Assembly: GCF_024139115.2 (NCBI RefSeq)
Contig: NC_085140.1
Coordinates: 234,300,371-234,364,370, forward strand
Source of the DNA: Armigeres subalbatus
Lineage: Eukaryota > Arthropoda > Insecta > Diptera > Culicidae
DNA: 64,000 nucleotides
Reading direction: 5' to 3'
Shown: one piece after another, positions 22,899-34,317 of the stretch
How positions within the stretch are numbered: the stretch's first letter is position 1
Layout of the letters: the number at the start of each line of letters is the position of its first letter
Translations under genes and position numbers: made by a program
Notes under the pieces: model-generated
Told to the model about the DNA's origin: nothing
Seen by the model: the letters and a program-made list of their open reading frames with translations, nothing else
The model's database searches: none

Positions 22899-23182
22899 TG
22901 ATATGGAAATGCTAATATCATCTCCACTGGCCAGTGAAGATATATCAGATTCCACACTGATATTCTTCCTCCCTTCATACGGGAGCTTGGCAGAAGGAAG
23001 GTCGTGCGATATGTGCCATCACAAATATTGCCCTCCGCTCGCTTTCAAATCGACTTCTATAAAAACATTCTTCATGCCTGCCGTATCCTAACGGAACTAT
23101 CAATTCTATACTTTCGCCTCTAATGCTATCATGAATATGTACGTCCAAGTTTGGAAGATGATATTAGCATTTCCATATCATT
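22899..23182. mobile_element. MITE with 25-bp TIRs
   Basis: TGATATGGAAATGCTAATAT at the left and its exact complement at 23163-23182 give TIRs of about 25 bp. The interior of about 230 bp has no coding content. The flanking A-rich sequence on either side (AATAAACTG) resembles a retroposon tail, so it may have landed in one. Confidence 0.7.
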
Positions 23183-23335
23183 GTAAATCGTTTAACTTCA
23201 CGTAGAAGTAACACACACGAAATCATTAATTTAGAATAATAAACTGTATTTAAAAACATGATTCCGGCTCCGTAACGCTTCACGGCAAATGAGCCTTCCA
23301 AATAAATGATAGATAAAAAAAAATTAAATCAGATC

Positions 23336-23476
23336 CACTCAGTGGTGTAGCCAGAAAATTGGTTTGGGGCGTTTTCTGAACATTTTCGCTTTGGAAAAAA
23401 AAAAATTTCTAAAAATTTTGTCTCCTGGGGGGGATTTTATATGCAAAACCACCCCCGTGGCTACGCCACTGAACCC
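23336..23476. mobile_element. Short hAT-like MITE
   Basis: CAGTGGTGTAGCCAG at the left and GGCTACGCCACTG at the right are inverted, with G-rich and C-rich subterminal blocks. The imperfect 8-base flanks GATCCACT and AACCCACT, together with the CAGTGG start, suggest hAT. The terminal GGCGTAGCCAG motif is shared with the ends of the large GAATTCC-rich element. Confidence 0.6.
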
Positions 23477-24161
23477 ACTGCAAGTGCGTGAATTCACAAT
23501 AAGAAAGTCTGGATTTTGTGCCATGAATCCACGCACTACTGGATCTAGTCTTTTCTATTTGCGTCGTTAAAACGGGGTTCTGATGTTTTGGTTGTGTTTT
23601 CGTAGTACAATATGAAGTCTCGTTTCTTCTGCTTGTCGTTTACGAAACTGTCAGTGTGGAACGCACCTATCTCTGTCTTTCCCATGATTCTCCTTATGGC
23701 TGTCAGTGTGAAATTTTCTATGTTGGCTACGAACTGTGGTGGAAGTATACAAGTGTAAGTCCCGTGCGTTCAAATCGTAAAATAGCTAGAAATCTTCTGG
23801 CTTTCCAGTAATCTTTACTTTCAATTTCTTATACGAAGGTTGTAGAGGCTTAAGGAATTATTGCCACAAAAAAATCATTAAGCTCAGCACGCAAATAAAT
23901 ATTAGATTTCAAATCTTGTTCGTCTTGTCACGCTCTTTAGGCTTTCTTTTGGAATTTAGCATAGCATATGTGATTGTACAAATCGTGGGTGGCTAAACAA
24001 TGCTCAATTGAGCAAACTTCTGTATATTGTCGTTAATTGGTACTTGGGATTAGTACCTTTTCCTATACAGTAGCAGATGTATACCTGGCCACGTCCTTAC
24101 AATCACGGAAGGAAAGGAAGGAATGTTAGTTCAACATCTACTAGTGAAGATGCAGGGAACC
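23477..24161. other. Unassigned sequence upstream of the ORF1-only retroposon
   Basis: No supported feature. The 12-bp target-site duplication begins at its right border. Confidence 0.35.
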
Positions 24162-24169
24162 CATACTAC

Positions 24170-24208
24170 CTTCGAGTTGGCAACCGCTTCTCGTGCGCGA
24201 TAGTCGTG
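24170..24208 (+). promoter_or_regulatory. Jockey-type internal promoter (Inr plus DPE)
   Basis: If the A at 24175 (in CGAGTTGG, the first bases of the element) is +1, then AGTCGT occupies +28 to +33, exactly where the downstream promoter element RGWYVT is expected, and it fits at all six positions. TATA-less promoters of this design lie inside jockey, Doc, F and I elements of flies. The G at 24174, between the duplication and A+1, could be a cap-derived base, which is inference. Confidence 0.6.
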
Positions 24209-24293
24209 TTTTCGGATAGCTCGCTACGTTCTTACAGTTTAAAGCATTTTTTTGTGGATCCTGTCGCGAAACATTTTTTGCATTCGTCGCAAA

Positions 24294-25161
24294 ATGTCTT
24301 CGAACAGGCGAAACATGCTAGTCGTCGATTTCAGTGTTCTTCCGACACGACCTACGCTGGAACAAGTGAAGGAAGTAATCGACGTCGATCGTAAACTCAA
24401 CATGGCGGATGTTAGAAATCGTCAATTGCACAACTTGCGAAACTGTGTGCTCATCGAATTGAACGATGCAGGGTTGGCATTGCGGCTGCAAAAAGAGCAC
24501 CATCTGCGATACACATTCCGATGCCAGGGTATAAAGTATTATATCCCTATATATGTAGATGGCCCCACTACCACCGTGAGGCTGCATGACCTGCCACCAT
24601 GTATGTCTAATACAACCATCACCCAACACATGGAGCAGTATGGAAAAGTTATCTCCATACAAAACGAAGTTTGGAAGAATTTCTTTCCTGGGGTACCGAA
24701 CGGTGTCAGAGTGATACGGATGAGGATGGAAGTGTATGGTGATAGACAACGAATCTACACTAGTGACAATCCGAGGCAAAAAACAAGTGACATCGAGCGG
24801 AGGAACTCAGCAAGAAAAACGAACAGCTTCTAACATCGCCGAAAAACAGAGCAAAGACGTGGACGAAAACGAGTATCGCACCGATACAATTGAAGCTACC
24901 CCGCATGCGGCAGATCACAACATCAGCGACAACGATGAGAACGACGACGATGACGACGACGCACACAACAACCCACAATCCGGAGCCACGGCAAAGAGGC
25001 GGCTGTCGACTGGAACAAGCGAATCGATCGAGGCTAGATACGAACGAGATCGGAAAAGATCGTGTGATGATGAGAGCTGCCGAGAAGAGTTGCAGTACAG
25101 TGGAGAAAATCTGTCCGATTCAGGATGGAAAGTGTACAACACTAGGTCGAAGAAGAAATGA
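24294..25161 (+). pseudogene. ORF1 (gag-like, RRM-like) of a non-LTR element, frameshifted
   Basis: The best start is the ATG at 24294 (MSSNRRNMLVVDFSVLPT), not the upstream ATG at 24252, because it follows a 119-base leader from the predicted start site. The middle has an RRM-like stretch, VRLHDLPPCMSNTTITQHM followed by YGKVISIQNEVW, seen in arthropod ORF1 proteins, where it normally leads to CCHC zinc knuckles. Near 24735 the frame changes. The second frame continues with IDNESTLVTIRGKKQ, an acidic run of about a dozen residues (DENDDDDDDA) and a basic C-terminus NTRSKKK at 25161. No CCHC knuckle is found, so that part is deleted. It probably bound RNA in the parent element. Confidence 0.7.
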
Positions 25162-25488
25162 AATGTTGTATTGTAATGGGTAATGGGAGGGATATTTTTG
25201 GATACGGCATGAATGCACTCTAGCAGTGTGAAATGCTGCTAATAAAAACAAACAAAACATACTACCTTCATATATGTTTCGGGAAGGAAAATTATTGTTA
25301 GTGGGTAAGATGAATAATAGGGAGCTCCATTCGACAATATAGAGCGTTTGTCAATAACAGTGTATGCTAAAAAAAATATTAAAATATATTCATCAATTTA
25401 CTTAAGAACCATCCAAAGCAAGACAAAGTAACACGGATCTTACAAATGTTTCGCATCATATACAAAACACGTTCAACCGCACACTTAA

Positions 25489-25670
25489 GCTACGTTTAGA
25501 CAAGGCAAGTGAATTGAGCAAGTCGCTTGAATCGAACGCGAACTGAACGTGTAAACACCTTAATTCAATTCACTTGAACGAAAAGAAAGTTGAACATGTT
25601 CAACTTTTGGCAAGTCAGTTGAATTCAACTGAGTTGTTCAATTCACTTGCCCTGTCAAAACGTAGCATTA
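25489..25670. mobile_element. MITE with GCTACGTTTAGACA ends
   Basis: GCTACGTTTAGACAAGGCAA at the left and the complement of the right end (GCTACGTTTTGACAGGGCAA) form TIRs of about 35 bp that include AGTGAATTGA. The centre has short palindromes such as GTTGAACATGTTCAAC. Length is about 180 bp. It is non-coding. Confidence 0.7.
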
Positions 25671-25807
25671 TTCACCGAACGTTAAAAACAGAACCAAAAA
25701 CTCGGATTTTACGAATGCTTTGCCTACCTAAAGCACGTCCGATTGCGTCCAATTATTTACTCACTCTACCGCGCTCTCACTCTACGCACTCTCTACGCTC
25801 TCACTCT

Positions 25808-26012
25808 ACGACAAAACAGGCACTGATTGGTTTGCTTTTCGACCACACAGATCAAACAAAATTGGCCCGCGCAAGCTACCTGCTTGCTGAGCAGAAACAC
25901 GACAAAACAGGCACTGATTGGTTTTTATTTCGACCGCACAGAATAAACAAAATCGGCCCGCGAAAACTATCTGCTTACTGAGCAGAAACACGACAAAACA
26001 GGCACTGATTGG
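25808..26012 (+). repeat. 91-bp tandem repeat, about 2.2 copies
   Basis: ACGACAAAACAGGCACTGAT begins at 25808, 25899 and 25990. The intervening units share TTCGACC, CACAGA and TGAGCAGAAACACG. A 135-codon frame through it is a read-through of the repeat. Confidence 0.85.
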
Positions 26013-26019
26013 TTATTCA

Positions 26020-27345
26020 GGCTTCGTTTGGGAGTTCATCCGGGAGTTCTTACGTGAGTTCCTCCGGGAATTCCTCCAGGATTTCCACCGGAAATTCTTC
26101 CTGTGATTCTTCATGAAATTCCTCCAGAAGTTCCACTGGCAGTTCCTCCGAGAATTCCTCTGAAAATTTCTCCGGGAATTTCACCGAAAATGCCTCCGGG
26201 AGTTCCTCCTGAAATTACTCTGGAAGTTCCTCCGGCAGTGCCCCCTCAAAGAAACATCCGGAGAAACTGCCGGTGAATCTTCCGGAGGAATTGCCGAAGA
26301 AACTGCCGGAGGAACTCCCGTAAGAACTCCCGGAGGAATATCAAGAGCAACTCCTAAAAAAACCTTATAGGACCTCCCGGAGGAACTCCCTGAGAAACTA
26401 AATTTCCGAAGAAAGCCTTAATGATTTCCTGATAAAAGCCTGAATGATTTCCTGGAAGAGCTACTGGTGGAACTCCCGGAGGAATTTGCAGAGGAACACC
26501 AGGAGGAACTGCCTGTGGAATTCCCGGAGGAACTCCCGGAAAAACTCCCGAATGAATTGCCGGAGGAATTCTCGGAGGAATTCAATTTTCGGAGGAATTT
26601 GTGAAGAAACTCCCGGGAGAATTTTCAGAGGAGAAATTCTCGGAGGAGCTTCTGGAGGAATTTCTATATAAATTCCTGAAGAAGCCTAAATGAATTCCAG
26701 AAAGAAGGGCTGAATAAATTCCCGGAGGAAATTCTGGAGAAATTCAGAGGAACTGCCGATAGAACTACCGGAATAATTCTCGGAGGAAATCCTAGAGGTA
26801 TACTTGAAGGACCTGCCGGTGTAACTCCTGGAAAAATTCCCGGAGGAACTCACGGAGGAATTTCCGGTGAAACTTCTGGAGGATCTCCCAGTGTAAATCT
26901 TGAAGTTTCCATCGGAATTATTTCAGGATCTCTTCGGTAATTAATCTAGGAATTCCCCCACAATTCCGGTATAGTTTCTGTATAAATTGGAATGGAATTG
27001 GTAGGATTTCTTGAGAAATTCTTTGAAATTTTCATAAGAAAATATTCGAAATATTCACGGAAAATTTTATGGAATCTACACAAGAAATTCGAAGATTTTT
27101 CGTGGAATTCTCAGGAATGTTTACTGGCATTTCTGCGGAGTTACCACGGTGCAGCTCTTCAGATTTTTTTTTATGAGAAACAGCACAAAAGAATTATCTG
27201 AAGAATTCCCTGCAGAACATACGAAGGAGTTCGTGGAGAATTCATTGAAGTAAATAATGGTGGAATTTTCGGATCAATTCCCGCCGAAATTTATGGTGAA
27301 ATTCCTAAAGACATTGCCGAAGAAGTTGCTGGAATTATGCTAAAG
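26020..27345. repeat. GAATTCC/TCCGG-rich element, copy II (5'-truncated)
   Basis: It begins at the equivalent of about 4540 in copy I (GGGAGTTCATCC) and runs through the orientation flip near 26255 to the distal segment AATAATGGTGGAATTTTCGG and ACATTGCCGAAGAAGTTGCTGG, which matches 5790-5870. The head is missing. No genuine gene is present. Confidence 0.75.
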
Positions 27346-27619
27346 AATATCTAAAGAATATCTAAATTCTCGTAATAAACTTACAAGACCACTCAATTCT
27401 TCTAATGAATAGTATAACAAAGCTTGCAAATGATATCACGGTCCTGGCGACTTGTTTTAATATGCCAGTAAAAAAATGTTACTTAATTTGTTTGAGACCT
27501 GATGTTAAAAGTTTCAATCATATTTTATCAGCGCTGATAAATTTCTTTATATTCACATGAACGCTAAATGGAAAATCAAATCAGCCAATTTCCCCCCGAT
27601 AATTGGGTTTGCGGCAAGT
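27346..27619. other. Unassigned AT-rich sequence
   Basis: No feature was seen before the target-site duplication of RTE copy C. Confidence 0.4.
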
Positions 27620-30600
27620 TTTTGAACTGACATTATTTATTTTTTTATTCAGACTAAGGCCGAAGTGGCCTGTGCGGTATATAAGAGTCTTCTCCATTCG
27701 GCTCGGTCCATGGCTACACGTCGCCAACCACGCAGTCTACGGAGGGTCCGCAAGTCATCTTCCACCTGATCAATCCACCTTGCCCGCTGCGCACCTCGCC
27801 TTCTTGTGCCCGTCGGATCGTTGTCGAGAACCATTTTCATCGGGTTACTGTCCGACATTCTGGCTACGTGCCCGGCCCATCGCAGTCGTCCGATTTTCGC
27901 GGTGTGAACGATGGATGGTTCTCCCAACAGCTGATGCAATTCGTGGTTCATTCGCCTCCTCCACGTACCGTCCGCCATCTGCACCCCACCATAGATGGTA
28001 CGCAACACTTTCCTTTCGAAAACTCCAAGTGCGCGTTGGTCCTCCACGAGCATCGTCCAGGTCTCGTGTCCGTAGAGGACTACCGGTCTAATGAGCGTTT
28101 TGTAGATTGTCAGTTTGGTACGGCGGCGAACTCTATTCGATCGGAGCGTCTTGCGGAGTCCAAAGTACGTACGATTTCCAGCCACTATGCGTCTCCGAAT
28201 TTCTCTGCTGGTGTCATTTTCGGCAGTCACCAGTGAGCCCAAGTACACAAATTCTTCTACCACCTCGATTTCGTCACCACCGATGCAAACTCGCGGTGGG
28301 TGGCTCACATTGTCTTCTCTTGAACCTCTTCCTATCATGTACTTCGTCTTCGACGTGTTGATGACTAGTCCGATCCGCTTAGCTTCCCTCTTCAGTCTGA
28401 TGTAGGCTTCCTCCATCTTCTCAAAGTTACGTGCCATAATATCTATGTCGTCGGCGAAACCAAATAGCTGGACGGACTTATTGAAAATTGTACCACTCGT
28501 GTTAATCCCTGCTCTTCGTATTACCCCTTCCAAAGCGATGTTGAATAGCAAACACGAAAGACCATCACCTTGCCGTAACCCTCTGCGGGTTTCGAAGGGA
28601 CTCGAGAATGCCCCTGAAACTCGAACTACGCACATCACCCGATCCATCGTCGCTTTGATCAACCGTGTCAGTTTATCCGGAAAACCGTGTTCGTGCATTA
28701 GCTGCCATAGCTGGTCCCGATCGATTGTATCATATGCGGCTTTGAAGTAGATGAATAGATGATGTGTGGGCACGTTGTATTCGCGGCATTTCTGCAGTAC
28801 TTGGCGAATGGCGAACACCTGGTCCGTGGTGGAGCGTTCGCCCATAAAACCCGCCTGGTACTGCCCCACGAACTCCCTTGCAGTTGGTGCTAGTCGACGG
28901 CATAAAATTTGGGAGAGTACCTTGTAGGAGGCGTTCAGCAATGTGATTGCGCGGTAGTTGCTGCAATCCAGCTTATCGCCCTTTTTGTAGATGGGACACA
29001 CGACACCTTCCATCCACTCCTGCGGCAAAACTTCCTCCTCCCAAATCTTGGTAATGACCCAGTGCAGCGCTCTAACCAGTGCCTCACCACCGTGTTTAAA
29101 TAGCTCTCCTGGTAGTTGGTCAACCCCAGGGGCTTTGTTGTTCTTCAGCCGGCCAATCTCCTCCTGGATTTCCTGGAGATCCGGAGCCGATAGAATTCTG
29201 TCCTGCGCGCGTTCTCCCAGGTCCATCACCATTCCGCCATCTTCGTCTGCCACATCGCCATTCAGGTGTTCTTCGTAGTGCTGCCGCCACCTTTGGATCA
29301 CTTCACGCTCGTTCGTAAGAAGGTTCCCGTTTATGTCCTTACACATATCAGGCTGTGGCACGTGGCCCTTACGTGAACGGTTTAACTTCTCATAGAACTT
29401 TCGTGTGTTATTAGCGCGGTACAGTTGCTCCGTTTCTTCACGGTCTCGATCTTCCTGCTGGCGCTTTTTCCTCCGGAAAATCGAGTTTTGTCTGTTCCGC
29501 GCCTGTTTATATCGTGCTTCGTTCGCCCTCGTGCGGTGTTGCAGCAATCTCGCCCATGCTGCATTCTTCTCTTCCACTAACTGCTCACATTCGCCGTCAT
29601 ACCAGTCGTTTCTCTGATCCGAGGGCACCGTGCCAAGTGCAGCGGTTGCGGTGCTACCAATGGCGGATCGAATATCTCTCCAGCCATCTTCAAGAGACGC
29701 TGCGCCTAGCTGCTCTTCCGTTGGAAGTGCCACTTCCAGCTGCTGCGCGTATTCCCGGGCTAGTCTACCGTCTTGTAGCCGCCCAATGTTAAGCCGCGGC
29801 GTCCGACTTCGACGCGTGTTGTACACCGTCGAGAGTTTTGAGCGCAGGCATACTGCAACGAGGTAGTGGTCGGATTCAATATTCGCACTGCGGTAAGTGC
29901 GGACGTTCGTGATGTCGGAGAAGAATTTACCGTCGATTAGAACGTGGTCGATTTGGTTTTCCGTTTCTTGGTTAGGTGATCTCCATGTGGCCTTGTGGAT
30001 ATTTTTGCGGGGAAAGAAGGTGCTTCGGACTACCATTCCGCGGGAGGCTGCGAAGTTTATGCATCGTTGGCCGTTGTCATTCGATACGGTGTGCAGACTA
30101 TCCGGTCCGATGACCGGTCTATACATTTCCTCCCTTCCTACCTGTGCGTTCATGTCACCGATGACGATTTTAACGTCCCGCAGTGGGCATCCATCGTATG
30201 TCTGCTCCAGCTGTGCGTAGAACGCTTCTTTCTCGTCGTCGGGTCTCCCTTCGTGTGGGCAGTGCACGTTGATGATGCTATAGTTGAAGAAACGGCCTTA
30301 ATTCTCAGCTTGCACATCCTTGCGTTGATTGGCTGCTACCCAATCACGCGTTGGCGCATCTTACCCAGCACTATGAAGCCGGTTCCCAGCTCGTTGGTGG
30401 TGCCACAGCTTTGGTAGAAGGTAGCCGCTCGATGCCCGCTTTTCCACACTTTCTGTCCTGTCCAGCAAATCTCCTGCAGCGCCACGACGTCGAAGTTGCG
30501 GGGATGTAATTCATCGTAGATCATCCTGTCGCAACCTGCGAAACCTAGCGACTTGAAATTCCATGTTCCAAGCTTCCAATCGTGATCCTGTATTCGTCGC

Positions 30601-30952
30601 CTGGGTCTTTGCCGATTATATCGAGTCGCATTATCTCTTATATTGTTCGTAATGATTGGTTTTCTAGGCGGCTTATTGGGCCTGCGCAAACCTCCTGTCT
30701 CGTCGGAGGGCCGTCGTGTCAGGGCTGTTTAGCGTCCCACCTAACACCAGGACTTGGGCTTGTGCGCTTTGAGCGGCACACGGTCGCTTTGGTGGGGCCT
30801 ACTTGCGGATACATGCAGCTTTTTATAGAGGTTTAACAGGGCCCACTGTCAAACCCCACCACATCCTAGGCAAGCCCCACAACTCGCAGATGGCCTGGGG
30901 AGGGATCGTCAAGCCCTTGGACATAGTCCCTGCTGCCCTTTTGAACTGACAT
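27620..30952 (-). mobile_element. Full-length RTE-type retrotransposon, copy C, with 14-bp target-site duplications
   Basis: TTTTGAACTGACAT at 27620-27633 and 30939-30952 brackets a 3305-bp element, the usual RTE size. On the minus strand it has a ~250-bp leader (30938-30690), one long ORF encoding AP endonuclease then RT, and a 3' end TTAGTCTGAATAAAAAAATA. The perfect duplication and near-identity with copies B and D indicate recent insertion. Copy C is the only one in the window with the 5' leader. Part of that leader also survives at 40620-40745 in a deletion derivative. Confidence 0.93.
27649..30689 (-). pseudogene. RTE-type AP endonuclease-reverse transcriptase polyprotein, nearly intact
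   Basis: N-terminal APE motifs are LGTWNFKSLG, VALQEICWTG, then NVHCP, GDMNAQVG, IDHVLID and SDHYLVAV. RT follows with LKNNKAPGVDQLPGEL, SNYRAITLLN, GERSTTDQ, RQGDGLSCLLFN and FGFADDIDIMA. The C-terminus has LYGHETWT, WAGHVARM and RARWIDQVEDDL. Four features matter. TAG at 30336-30338 replaces a likely TGG Trp codon after RQRVIG. One base is missing near 30296, so the main 872-codon frame starts at 30267. RT motif A reads FIYFKAAYD, not FIDFKAAYD (codon at 28747-28749), removing a catalytic Asp. No in-frame ATG is seen upstream of 30689. The copy is therefore dead for retrotransposition despite its length. Confidence 0.92.
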
Positions 30953-32399
30953 GATATCTACTAATAGTCAATCGAATGAAAGCGTTGCCTGCTATCAATT
31001 GTAAAGACAGGAACTATTCAATTGAGATTTGCGTAAGCTAAGTTCATCTTCGGGTCAAAAAGTTCAATTGACATTGAGATTTCACGGCACTGAATTTCGC
31101 TGCTCTTCCTAAAAGTTGAAAGCATCTGCATCGCCTTCATTCGAAAGCATTTCCATCAAGTGAATGTGGATCTGATCCCTCATAATCGACCTCCGAACAT
31201 TATAAAATACCTCCCTAGTGAGTGAGGTTTTTCTCCGCGTGGAGATCTACGAGTCAAGCGAAAACAAAAGCTCAATAACAATTACCAGTCGACCAGCTGC
31301 CACTGCCACCAAATTGGAATGGATTGGCACCGCACATTTTCCACCCGCAAGCTGCCTTCGTTCACTCGTTTGATTATCGGTCCAAGGCATTGTCGGGGTG
31401 GGGCCTTGGCGAAGGGTCAACTTCTATCATGGACCATAGACACGCTCGAAGGAAAAGGTGCAAAAATGACTGGGAGCAGTTTTGGAGTAGCAATTCGTTC
31501 ATTTCTTCACCTCGCTCGATCATAATCGCTTTTATGCTCCTCACCCCGAGCTTCCCCGCGTCGATTTCTCGCACCAGCACAAATTACCATGAAATAAGTT
31601 GTTGGTGGTGAGATAACACAATAATGGGGGCGACCTACCGACAACGGTGGAATGAAAACGAAAACGATTAGGTTCGGGAAACGGTGCGCAGAATTCAACA
31701 ATGTTGTTTCAAAAGGACCTAAGGCGCCTTCGGTGAGGAACTTCAGATAACGTTAATAAAGCCTTGAATTGAGGACCAAAGTTGCGAACTTAAACAAACT
31801 TTTCCGCAAATTTCCAATAAATGGAGACTTTCAACTTCTATTCGGCAAAAGATCAGTATCCGGTGGTAGTTTACTGAGAGCGGCACTAATTATTGAGAAA
31901 TTCGCTGCAATAATCGATGTTTACGTTTTCGACTTAGGCCCTTCGGAAACATCAATTTCGAATTTACGGCGAGGCCAGCACAGCGTGGCCGATCGAAAAT
32001 AGCATGAAAATGGGCTCTTTGAGCGGGGATTCGGTGCGGTTTCTATTGTTGCACAGCTCAGGGTGCGCAAATTGGGCTTTAAATACCCATGGGTAATCTA
32101 TTGTGTTCCTTCTTGTTATCGACAGTGGTCATTATGGTATCGCGTTGGAGCTGGTTATGATTCATTATGCTGCTGTATGAAGTAATTATGGACCGTTTCG
32201 ATAATTATAAATACTCTTTGTTGGGTTACTGAATCAATTTTTTCTCAAGTGTTTGTATCAATAGAAAATGTTTGATAAATAATATTTGTACAATTTCATT
32301 TCCATCTAGGAACATTGTGTAATTGTCATCAATATTTTTATTAACAATATAATGATTATGTGCTCGTTTTGTAATGTATAATTGGTAGTGTAATGTATG
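30953..32399. other. Long non-repetitive stretch, no gene called
   Basis: Frames up to 95 codons overlap one another on both strands at 31320-31700 without any family resemblance. This may be unique host sequence. Confidence 0.4.
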
Positions 32400-32530
32400 T
32401 TTGGGCTTCGTGGCCATGTGATTAGCGACGACAATTGTCAGCCCCAGTAAAGACTAGCTCCACTAGCCCACAGTCTTTGTTCAGTCTGTGCGACCTCTGG
32501 TAGAAGACGGTGATTCTGTCTCTCTTTGGT
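32400..32530 (+). mobile_element. SINE-like fragment with tRNA-like A box
   Basis: GGGCTTCGTGGCCATGTGAT, then CAATTGTC, TTGTTCAGTCTGTGCGAC and GGTGATTCTGTCT match, in order, the minus strand of 53095-53225. TGGCCATGTGATTAG resembles a pol III A box. I see no B box. A 141-codon minus frame running across it is not considered real. Confidence 0.5.
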
Positions 32531-34317
32531 TGTTTACCTGTTAGTAAAGGGTATATTTTATATTTTGACCAGCTGTATAAAATATTCTTAGAGCAGATGT
32601 CCAAAAAAATGCGCTCAACAAATCTTTGTGAGAACCGGATTTCAGTTGGATAACACCTGATGGCAGAAGGTACAACAGAAAGCCAAAAGTCAATAAAACT
32701 GTCCAAATTATTCAAATGAGTTCGTAAATTAGTGCACCAATATGGTTTCCCAGCCTCAACAGCATCAATCGGTGTTTGACCAGCGACAAAGATTAAAATT
32801 TCTTCCTCATGAGATCGGATCGTTCCATGTTCTAAGCCGTTTGTCAAAGATCCCGCGCTACGTGAGGTTATAATTTATGAACCTGTCACAGGCTCACTGC
32901 CACTATCCCCTCCCATGAATCACTAGACGAAGTGGAATCCCACCGTATAGGAAGGTCCCGTCCCGCGAGGTGCTACTTTGTTTGTTGTCCCGTTAGAAGG
33001 CTGGATGAACGGTGAATGGAAGTTCTCAGAATGGCGTCTCGTTCCCGACCGGCGGTGTATACAAACCGTTAAGACTGTGAAATATTTGAAATGGTCCAGA
33101 TGCTTACCTGTGGAGGAGAAGATTTTAAAATATAATTAGTATGCGATTCTATGTTGTTGGAGATGCGTTAACAAGAATGCGTGAAGATAACACGAATCGA
33201 ATACGAATATATACGGCATATAAACAATCAAGAATCATCCTTAAAAAATGAAAAATGATCCGTAAATTAGAAATACTAGAATAAGAGATCGGCGAAGACA
33301 CCATCTTGTTTCCAATCGAACCGTCAAAAGCGGTTCCATTTCGACTTGTTTACTTTTTGCATCCATAAGAAGCAAGCAAAAAGTTCAAGTGCTGCCAGTA
33401 TCATTGTCACGATTTCATGCATTTTCATACGTTGCCATTTCGACAATTTTTCACTCCGCCGGTCTCTGGTTATAGGGTTGCTACCGTAAATAACACCTGA
33501 TTGTTTGGTAAAATGTTACCATAAATCCACGGAATAGTTCGGGAAACCCCATAAAGAATAATTTTACGATCCACAACTAGGCTGAAATTTAGCTATTAGG
33601 AAACTATTTCCCATTTTAACGCAGGTGTACGTGCTATCGAGGTATGCCCATTAGAGTGATTCGAATTTTGACTTTTTTGCTCCTCGATGCTTGTATGCGA
33701 TTGTATATGCCATTTTAATAATCCTCCTAATATTTTAATTAATTTGGGTGTAATTTGAGTGATCACGCGCGGTTTGAAGTATGTATAAAAATTACTATGA
33801 AAACCGTAATTTTTATGGAAAACCGTTCCTCAACGCTTCCCATTAAGGACATAGTTGGAAGAGTACCACGATGGCCGCCAATATGGCACCGGACCCTCCA
33901 CGGACCAACCCCACACCTCCCGCACTCCTCTCCCACCAACATTCGAATGCATCGAACAGCATCGAACAAAAGTTTAATTTTCAAATTACTAACCTGCTCA
34001 CAGCATATTTATTCACTTCCCGGGATAATGAACATGTTTATCCAAAGAGTCCCATGCATTTCGGCTCGAATAATATCATAAATCAGCAGTTTCGTGCCAA
34101 TTTATTAGCCGTTCGCGATTTGGTGGGCTTATTACTGCACTTCACTTCTTCTCAAAGGGCACTGAAAAAATCAAGTTTTCACTCACTTCTCCGTACATGA
34201 GGAGCCCGAAATGTTGATGGAATGCAAATTAAACATTACTTTTCGAAATCAGTCACTTATTTAAACCGAAAACTTAATATAAACTGCTATTTTTGCCTTT
34301 TTTACCGGCAGCAGCAA
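32531..34317. other. Unassigned sequence
   Basis: No domain, RNA or terminal repeat could be supported in this 1.8 kb. Overlapping frames of about 105 codons at 33755-34200 lack any family similarity. Confidence 0.35.

Larger units (their letters stand above)
24162..25269 (+). mobile_element. ORF1-only non-LTR-derived retroposon with 12-bp target-site duplications
   Basis: CATACTACCTTC occurs at 24162-24173 and 25258-25269 and flanks a 1084-bp insert. The insert has a short 5' leader, one gag-like ORF1, a ~90-bp trailer and the A-rich 3' end AATAAAAACAAACAAAACA. No endonuclease or RT follows ORF1. It is either an internally deleted LINE or a standing non-autonomous family mobilised in trans, comparable in logic to half-LINEs. 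The 5' end appears complete because it begins at a predicted transcription start. Confidence 0.82.

Noticed and set aside
27603..30417. Plus-strand frames of 60-162 codons across RTE copy C, repeated across copies B and D
   Set aside because: They are antisense shadows of the conserved RTE coding region.
32422..32847. 141-codon minus frame
   Set aside because: Its C-terminal third is antisense to a SINE-like repeat and the rest has no family resemblance.
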